This document shows, in pieces, positions 62,193-64,000 of a stretch of DNA of 64,000 nucleotides (its first letter is position 1; each line of letters begins with the position of its first letter). This DNA comes from Edaphobacter modestus. Its GTDB lineage: Bacteria > Acidobacteriota > Terriglobia > Terriglobales > Acidobacteriaceae. The stretch lies in contig NZ_SHKW01000001.1 of the NCBI RefSeq assembly GCF_004217555.1, positions 2,604,001 to 2,668,000 on the forward strand, given 5' to 3'. Below the pieces are notes generated by a model that saw only the letters and a program-made list of their open reading frames with translations, was not told where the DNA came from and did no database searches. Made by a program: the position numbers and the translations under genes.

Positions 62193-63095
62193 ATGCTGAT
62201 TCGAGCCGAGTTCGACATTCAGTTTCATCTCCCTGCACCGCTGACCGTGATCGCGATGCTGCGGCTGCATCCGTCGCTCGATCCATGCCTTCAAGAGCCT
62301 GAGACACTGACGATCGAACACATCGACCTTGAGACCAGGCAGCAGTTGGCCGGACGCGAGTACCTCGATGGATTCGGAAATCGCTGTCTGCGATTCAATG
62401 CACCCGGAGGTGCGCTGCGGCTTGCTGGGAGCAGCCTCGTCCGTGTGAATGGAATCGCCGACGAAGTGAACGCGGGAGCCCCTCAGCATCCCATCGATCA
62501 AATCCCCGACGATGTGTTGCAGTTTCTGCTGGGCAGCCGCTACTGCGAAGTCGACAGGATGTTGGAGATCGCCTGCGGACTGTTCGGCTCGACCCCGGAG
62601 GGATGGCAACGGGCGATCACAATCCGCGATTGGGTCCACAATCACGTGCAATTCGATTACCAGGCCGCCCGGCCAACGAAGACAGCGCTCGATGTCTTTA
62701 CCGAGCGTATCGGGGTGTGTCGCGATTTCCAGCATCTTGCCATCACGCTCACTCGAGCGATGAACATCCCCGCACGCTACGTAACCGGCCATCTCGGAGA
62801 TATTCGTATCCCTTATAGTGGGCCTGGAGACTTCAGCGCCTGGTACGAGGTTTATCTTGGTGGGCGGTGGTGGTCGATGGATGCGCGTCATAATGTGCCA
62901 CGAATCGGACGTCTGCTGATGGCGGTCGGCCGGGATGCAACGGATGTAGCCATTACGACCAGCTTCGGCTCCTCTCTTCTAACCCATTTCTACGTCGAGA
63001 GTAACGAAGTGGACGAGGCAGGGGAAAAAGTAGCACTTCCCTTGGCATCGGCCCCGGCAACGGCGACAATCCCGCCGTCGGGAGTCACGATTTAA
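62193..63095 (+). CDS. Transglutaminase-like family protein
   Basis: A 300-aa cytosolic protein. The N-terminal beta-domain (to about 105) precedes a transglutaminase-like core with the nucleophile Cys176 in ERIGVCRDFQHLAITLTRAM. The aligned second motif is DFSAWYEVYLGGRWWSMDARHN, with Asp230. Where classical members have His before Ala-Trp, this one has Ser215, so the triad may be altered or use His233. ATG 62193 is chosen as the family start (MLIRAEFDIQFHLP). Similar proteins often sit with ATP-grasp and alpha-E genes, which are not seen here. Confidence 0.82.
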   Translation: MLIRAEFDIQFHLPAPLTVIAMLRLHPSLDPCLQEPETLTIEHIDLETRQQLAGREYLDGFGNRCLRFNAPGGALRLAGSSLVRVNGIADEVNAGAPQHPIDQIPDDVLQFLLGSRYCEVDRMLEIACGLFGSTPEGWQRAITIRDWVHNHVQFDYQAARPTKTALDVFTERIGVCRDFQHLAITLTRAMNIPARYVTGHLGDIRIPYSGPGDFSAWYEVYLGGRWWSMDARHNVPRIGRLLMAVGRDATDVAITTSFGSSLLTHFYVESNEVDEAGEKVALPLASAPATATIPPSGVTI

Positions 63096-63170
63096 CTGCA
63101 TCTCTCGGCTCCATTTTTGAACGAACAAAACGGAGTGTGGTACGCATGCCAGTCGAGGGAAGATACTGAC

Positions 63171-64000
63171 ATGACGATGTCCGCAGGCAAAATCACCGAT
63201 ATTCTCTCCGCCAGGCAATGGCAACAAGTATTGGACCGGGATGCCCGCGCCGACGGCCAATTCTTCTATGCGGTCCATACCACCGGGATCGTGTGCAGGC
63301 CAAGCTGCCCGAGCAGGCGCCCGGGAAAGGCGAATGTTGCATTCTTCTCAACGCTCGAAGAAGCCATCGGTGCGGGTTATCGTCCTTGCCGGCGTTGCCA
63401 TCCGGAACGAACGGCCCCCGAGCCAGATCCTCAGGCTAAGCCCGTTGCGCGCGCAGCCCGATACCTGAAGGAACACGCAGGCGAACGGGTAACGACAGAC
63501 GAACTGGCCCGGGCTGCCGGAATCAACCGGCTTACCCTTCACCGCGCCTTCAGGCGAATCTTCGGGGTCAGCCCCGTTCAGTACGCGAGACAGCAGCGCC
63601 TGAAGGCCTTTGACACAAACATACGGGAGTCGACCATGCGAGTTACAGATGCAATCTACGACGCTGGATTTGGATCGAGCAGCAGGCTTTATGAGAACAG
63701 TGCTGCCCGCCTGGGCATGACGCCACGAGAGATGAGAAACGGTGCCGACGGGATTTCCATTCGCTACACCATCACAGATAGCCCTTTAGGCCGAATGCTG
63801 GTCGCGGCAACGGAGAAAGGCATCTGCACCATCGCCTTCGGCGAAGGGGATTCGGAGGTGCTGGAAGTTCTGAGCGATCGTTTCTCCAATGCCACGTTGA
63901 CGCACGAGAGACCGAAGAGCGGCTGGCTGGCAGAGGCGGTCGACTACATCATCGGCCAGATGGGTGAGCATCCAACAGCCGCGACATTTCCGCTCGACGT
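63171..64000 (+). CDS. ada: Bifunctional Ada: DNA-methyl repair and AraC-type activator, 3' truncated
   Basis: The frame is open from ATG 63171 to the window end (276 codons). The N-terminal zinc domain has FFYAVHTTGIVCRPSCPSR with Cys42 and Cys46 and then RPCRRCHPE with Cys73 and Cys76. The cysteine in CRPSC accepts methyl groups from phosphotriesters. An AraC-type HTH follows (about 90-170: TTDELARAAGINRLTLHRAFRR, and DAIYDAGFGSSSRLYENS). The O6-methylguanine-DNA methyltransferase domain starts near 180 (YTITDSPLGRMLVAATEKGI); its PCHR site lies beyond the window. AGGGAAGA precedes the ATG. Confidence 0.92.
   Translation, partial: MTMSAGKITDILSARQWQQVLDRDARADGQFFYAVHTTGIVCRPSCPSRRPGKANVAFFSTLEEAIGAGYRPCRRCHPERTAPEPDPQAKPVARAARYLKEHAGERVTTDELARAAGINRLTLHRAFRRIFGVSPVQYARQQRLKAFDTNIRESTMRVTDAIYDAGFGSSSRLYENSAARLGMTPREMRNGADGISIRYTITDSPLGRMLVAATEKGICTIAFGEGDSEVLEVLSDRFSNATLTHERPKSGWLAEAVDYIIGQMGEHPTAATFPLD

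Overview
The window looks like chromosomal DNA of a GC-rich soil bacterium of the phylum Acidobacteriota, probably family Acidobacteriaceae (Granulicella/Edaphobacter/Terriglobus type). This is inferred from gene content: a very large Oar-type TonB-dependent receptor with an N-terminal carboxypeptidase-regulatory domain, several beta-propeller lipoproteins, M1 and M13 metallopeptidases, a cobalamin-dependent ribonucleotide reductase and many secreted proteins. No search was run, so the genus is not claimed.

Layout. 1-7.2 kb (minus strand): a 43-aa mini-ORF, a 1511-aa protein and an unfinished protein of at least 829 aa form a tightly packed unit of unknown function. 7.2-11.9 kb: an accessory stretch with a decayed IS6-family element fused to a truncated IS110-family transposase, a second decayed IS110-family copy, a protease-like remnant, a frameshifted gene and a cluster of short repeats. 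11.9-15.5 kb: nrdJ with a readable control region (NrdR-like palindrome, sigma70 promoter, candidate cobalamin riboswitch). 15.6-27.5 kb: housekeeping and envelope genes, namely a membrane patatin-like lipase, an HNH nuclease, a redoxin / carbonic anhydrase / bestrophin operon, corA, an M1 peptidase and an ABC ATPase.

27.5-32.2 kb is the most interesting part: a perfect sigma54 promoter preceded by three GTGCA motifs exactly 40 bp apart, then four secreted-protein genes. These are a 517-aa low-complexity repeat protein flanked by two amyloid-type motifs, a 147-aa protein with a related motif, a C39 peptidase and a coiled-coil plus beta-barrel outer-membrane protein. The set matches the logic of the Pseudomonas Fap functional-amyloid system (FapB/FapC, FapD, FapF) but is highly diverged. 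Both putative amyloid proteins carry a leader-like L-x-D-x-x-x-D-x-V-T-A-(A)-G motif at the same place, next to a C39 peptidase gene.

32.4-44.2 kb: acpS, a membrane glycosyltransferase, rplM-rpsI, rpsB-tsf, ccmC with a small ccmD-like ORF, pyrH and an acyltransferase. 44.2-56.2 kb (minus strand): three tandem beta-propeller lipoproteins, an M13 peptidase, an MCE-domain protein, a GT-C glycosyltransferase, an FtsX-type permease and a polytopic polymerase-like protein. 56.5-64 kb (plus strand): a RodZ-like HTH protein, the TonB-dependent receptor, metK, a transglutaminase-like protein and the start of ada, which runs off the window.
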